Positions 6,523 to 6,963 of a stretch of DNA of 6,963 nucleotides are shown here, in pieces. This DNA is from Candidatus Methanomethylophilaceae archaeon (lineage in GTDB: Archaea > Thermoplasmatota > Thermoplasmata > Methanomassiliicoccales > Methanomethylophilaceae): the NCBI GenBank assembly GCA_023230065.1, contig JALNYB010000067.1:1-6963 (forward strand), given 5' to 3'. The position numbers were made by a program, and so were the translations under genes. The notes below the pieces were generated by a model, which was not told the DNA's origin, made no database searches, and saw only the letters and a program-made list of their open reading frames with translations. The number at the start of each line of letters is the position of its first letter. Within the stretch, counting starts at the first letter, position 1.

Positions 6523-6566
6523 TTAAGCATTATAAGTTGGGCTTTAGCCCAACTATATATGCTTAA
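6523..6566. repeat. Double-arm inverted repeat upstream of the transposase
   Basis: TTAAGCAT (6523-6530) pairs with ATGCTTAA (6559-6566), and inside it AGTTGGGC (6535-6542) pairs with GCCCAACT (6547-6554) around a TTTA loop. Four unpaired bases (TATA and ATAT) sit on each side between the stems. The structure contains TATA-like sequence on the - strand (TTATAAT, complement of 6529-6535), so it overlaps the likely transposase promoter. It could serve as an operator, or could fold in messages reading in from outside. Confidence 0.75.
6529..6535 (-). promoter_or_regulatory. Possible TATA box of the transposase gene
   Basis: TTATAAT on the - strand would place transcription start near 6506, just before the GTG at 6495 and about 45 bases before the ATG at 6459. 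A second candidate, CATATATAG (complement of 6553-6561), lies further upstream. Neither is decisive. Confidence 0.3.
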
Positions 6567-6613
6567 ATATATGAACGTTACTGTAGGGAACAAGAACACA
6601 GATCAGCGGATGC

Positions 6614-6639
6614 TTTGGATATCGCAGTAAATATCCAAA
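6614..6639. repeat. Nine-base-pair hairpin in the transposase leader
   Basis: TTTGGATAT (6614-6622) and ATATCCAAA (6631-6639) are perfect complements around eight loop bases, and a run of A continues to 6643. On the - strand the corresponding T-run precedes the stem, so it does not look like a terminator for the transposase. No coding sequence is supported between 6567 and 6712. Confidence 0.6.
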
Positions 6640-6712
6640 AAAAGATCGGGGAAAGCCATCTGTTTTCGCACGATTCCGTCAAAAATCAAAGGTTTTCAGA
6701 AAAGATTGCACC

Positions 6713-6728
6713 GGGTGTCGAAGTCACG
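6713..6728 (-). repeat. Right terminal inverted repeat of the insertion sequence
   Basis: GGGTGTCGAAGTCACG is the exact reverse complement of 4745-4760 and marks the right tip. Unlike the left tip, it has no internal partner arm next to it. Confidence 0.92.
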
Positions 6729-6963
6729 TATCAGATCTCTACATTCAATTTGTAACTTTTTCAGATTTTCTGTGTTATTATTTAATAATTGCATAATCAC
6801 TGATTTTTTACATGAAACATGTAGACTATTCAGTGTAAAATTATGATTCTAAGTTGATATTCGGGGAACCGTCGTGGACAAGCATAATGTACATTTTTTA
6901 AAAAAGTTATTATTTTTACGTGTAAAATAGGGCTAATTTTCATTTTACATCTAAAAATCATGA
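6729..6963. other. AT-rich region right of the insertion sequence, no gene seen
   Basis: No open reading frame with supporting features is visible on either strand. The stretch holds a TACATG/CATGTA hairpin with a three-base loop (6809-6823), a TTTTTTAAAAAA palindrome (6894-6905), and several TGTAAAAT-type boxes. An ATG at 6960-6962 on the last bases could start a gene outside the window, but no Shine-Dalgarno site precedes it. The region looks like regulatory or intergenic DNA. Confidence 0.5.
6921..6949. repeat. TGTAAAAT / ATTTTACA inverted boxes
   Basis: TGTAAAAT at 6921-6928 and its exact complement ATTTTACA at 6942-6949 are 13 bases apart. A further direct copy is at 6834-6841, and near-copies (TTTTTACA at 6805-6812, TTTTTACG at 6913-6920) occur nearby. 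Such spacing can mark a regulator-binding array, but in AT-rich DNA chance copies are also likely. Confidence 0.4.

Larger units (their letters stand above)
4745..6728 (-). mobile_element. Complete IS4-superfamily (IS1634-like) insertion sequence, 1984 bp
   Basis: The element is bounded by 16-bp perfect inverted repeats and contains one intact DDE transposase on the - strand. The transposase end is 74 bp from the left tip, while more than 200 bp of structured noncoding DNA separates its start from the right tip. Base composition is clearly richer in GC than both flanks, suggesting acquisition from another host or a composition of its own. I could not find a matching target duplication of 4-6 bases: the left flank ends ATATTAAT and the right flank begins TATCAGAT. 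The duplication may have been lost by recombination or mutation, or may be of an unusual length. The insertion lies between genes and breaks no visible coding region. Confidence 0.88.

Noticed and set aside
5827..6630. Long + strand open frame (267 codons) running through the transposase start into its leader
   Set aside because: It is mostly antisense to the transposase and Arg/Val-rich in the manner of a shadow frame. Its end crosses the hairpin region, and no domain is visible.
6573..6630. Possible 19-codon peptide starting at ATG 6573 in the element leader
   Set aside because: It has no ribosome site, is very short, and its end falls in the loop of a hairpin. Nothing supports translation.

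Overview
The window most resembles an archaeal chromosome, probably a gut-type methanogen of the Methanomassiliicoccales. This placement is an inference. It rests on TATA-like boxes about 26 bases before start codons, Shine-Dalgarno sites with mixed ATG/TTG starts, oligo-T termination, a membrane-anchored solute-binding protein carrying a dockerin-like insert, and an IS4-superfamily (IS1634-like) transposase. All seven stop codons are TGA or TAA and none is TAG, which fits a pyrrolysine-using lineage but is weak evidence. Apart from the insertion sequence, the DNA is AT-rich.

Layout: (1) Positions 1-2345, + strand: the end of a FecCD-type permease, its ATP-binding subunit, and a solute-binding lipoprotein or membrane-anchored protein. 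The two junctions are four-base start/stop overlaps (ATGA and TTGA), so this is one translationally coupled operon for a class II importer of the iron-siderophore/heme/corrinoid type. A stem-loop and T7 tract follow. (2) Positions 2346-2568: a short convergent intergenic region with two stem-loops. (3) Positions 4656 down to 2569, - strand: two paralogous class I SAM-dependent methyltransferases and a small membrane-anchored protein of unknown function, closely packed and probably one operon. It has a TATA box so close to the first ATG that the transcript is likely leaderless. (4) Positions 4745-6728: a complete 1984-bp insertion sequence bounded by 16-bp perfect inverted repeats. It has one DDE transposase on the - strand and an unusually long (over 200 bp), hairpin-rich leader. 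It is visibly more GC-rich than its surroundings. (5) Positions 6729-6963: AT-rich DNA without a supported gene, carrying repeated TGTAAAAT/ATTTTACA boxes.

The importer and the methyltransferase operon face each other. A shared role, such as handling a methylated metal chelate or corrinoid, is possible but nothing in the sequence proves it. The most distinctive items are the dockerin-like domain inside the importer's binding protein, the Q-loop Gln-to-Asn change in the ATPase, and the structured leader of the insertion sequence. No CRISPR array, tRNA or rRNA was seen.
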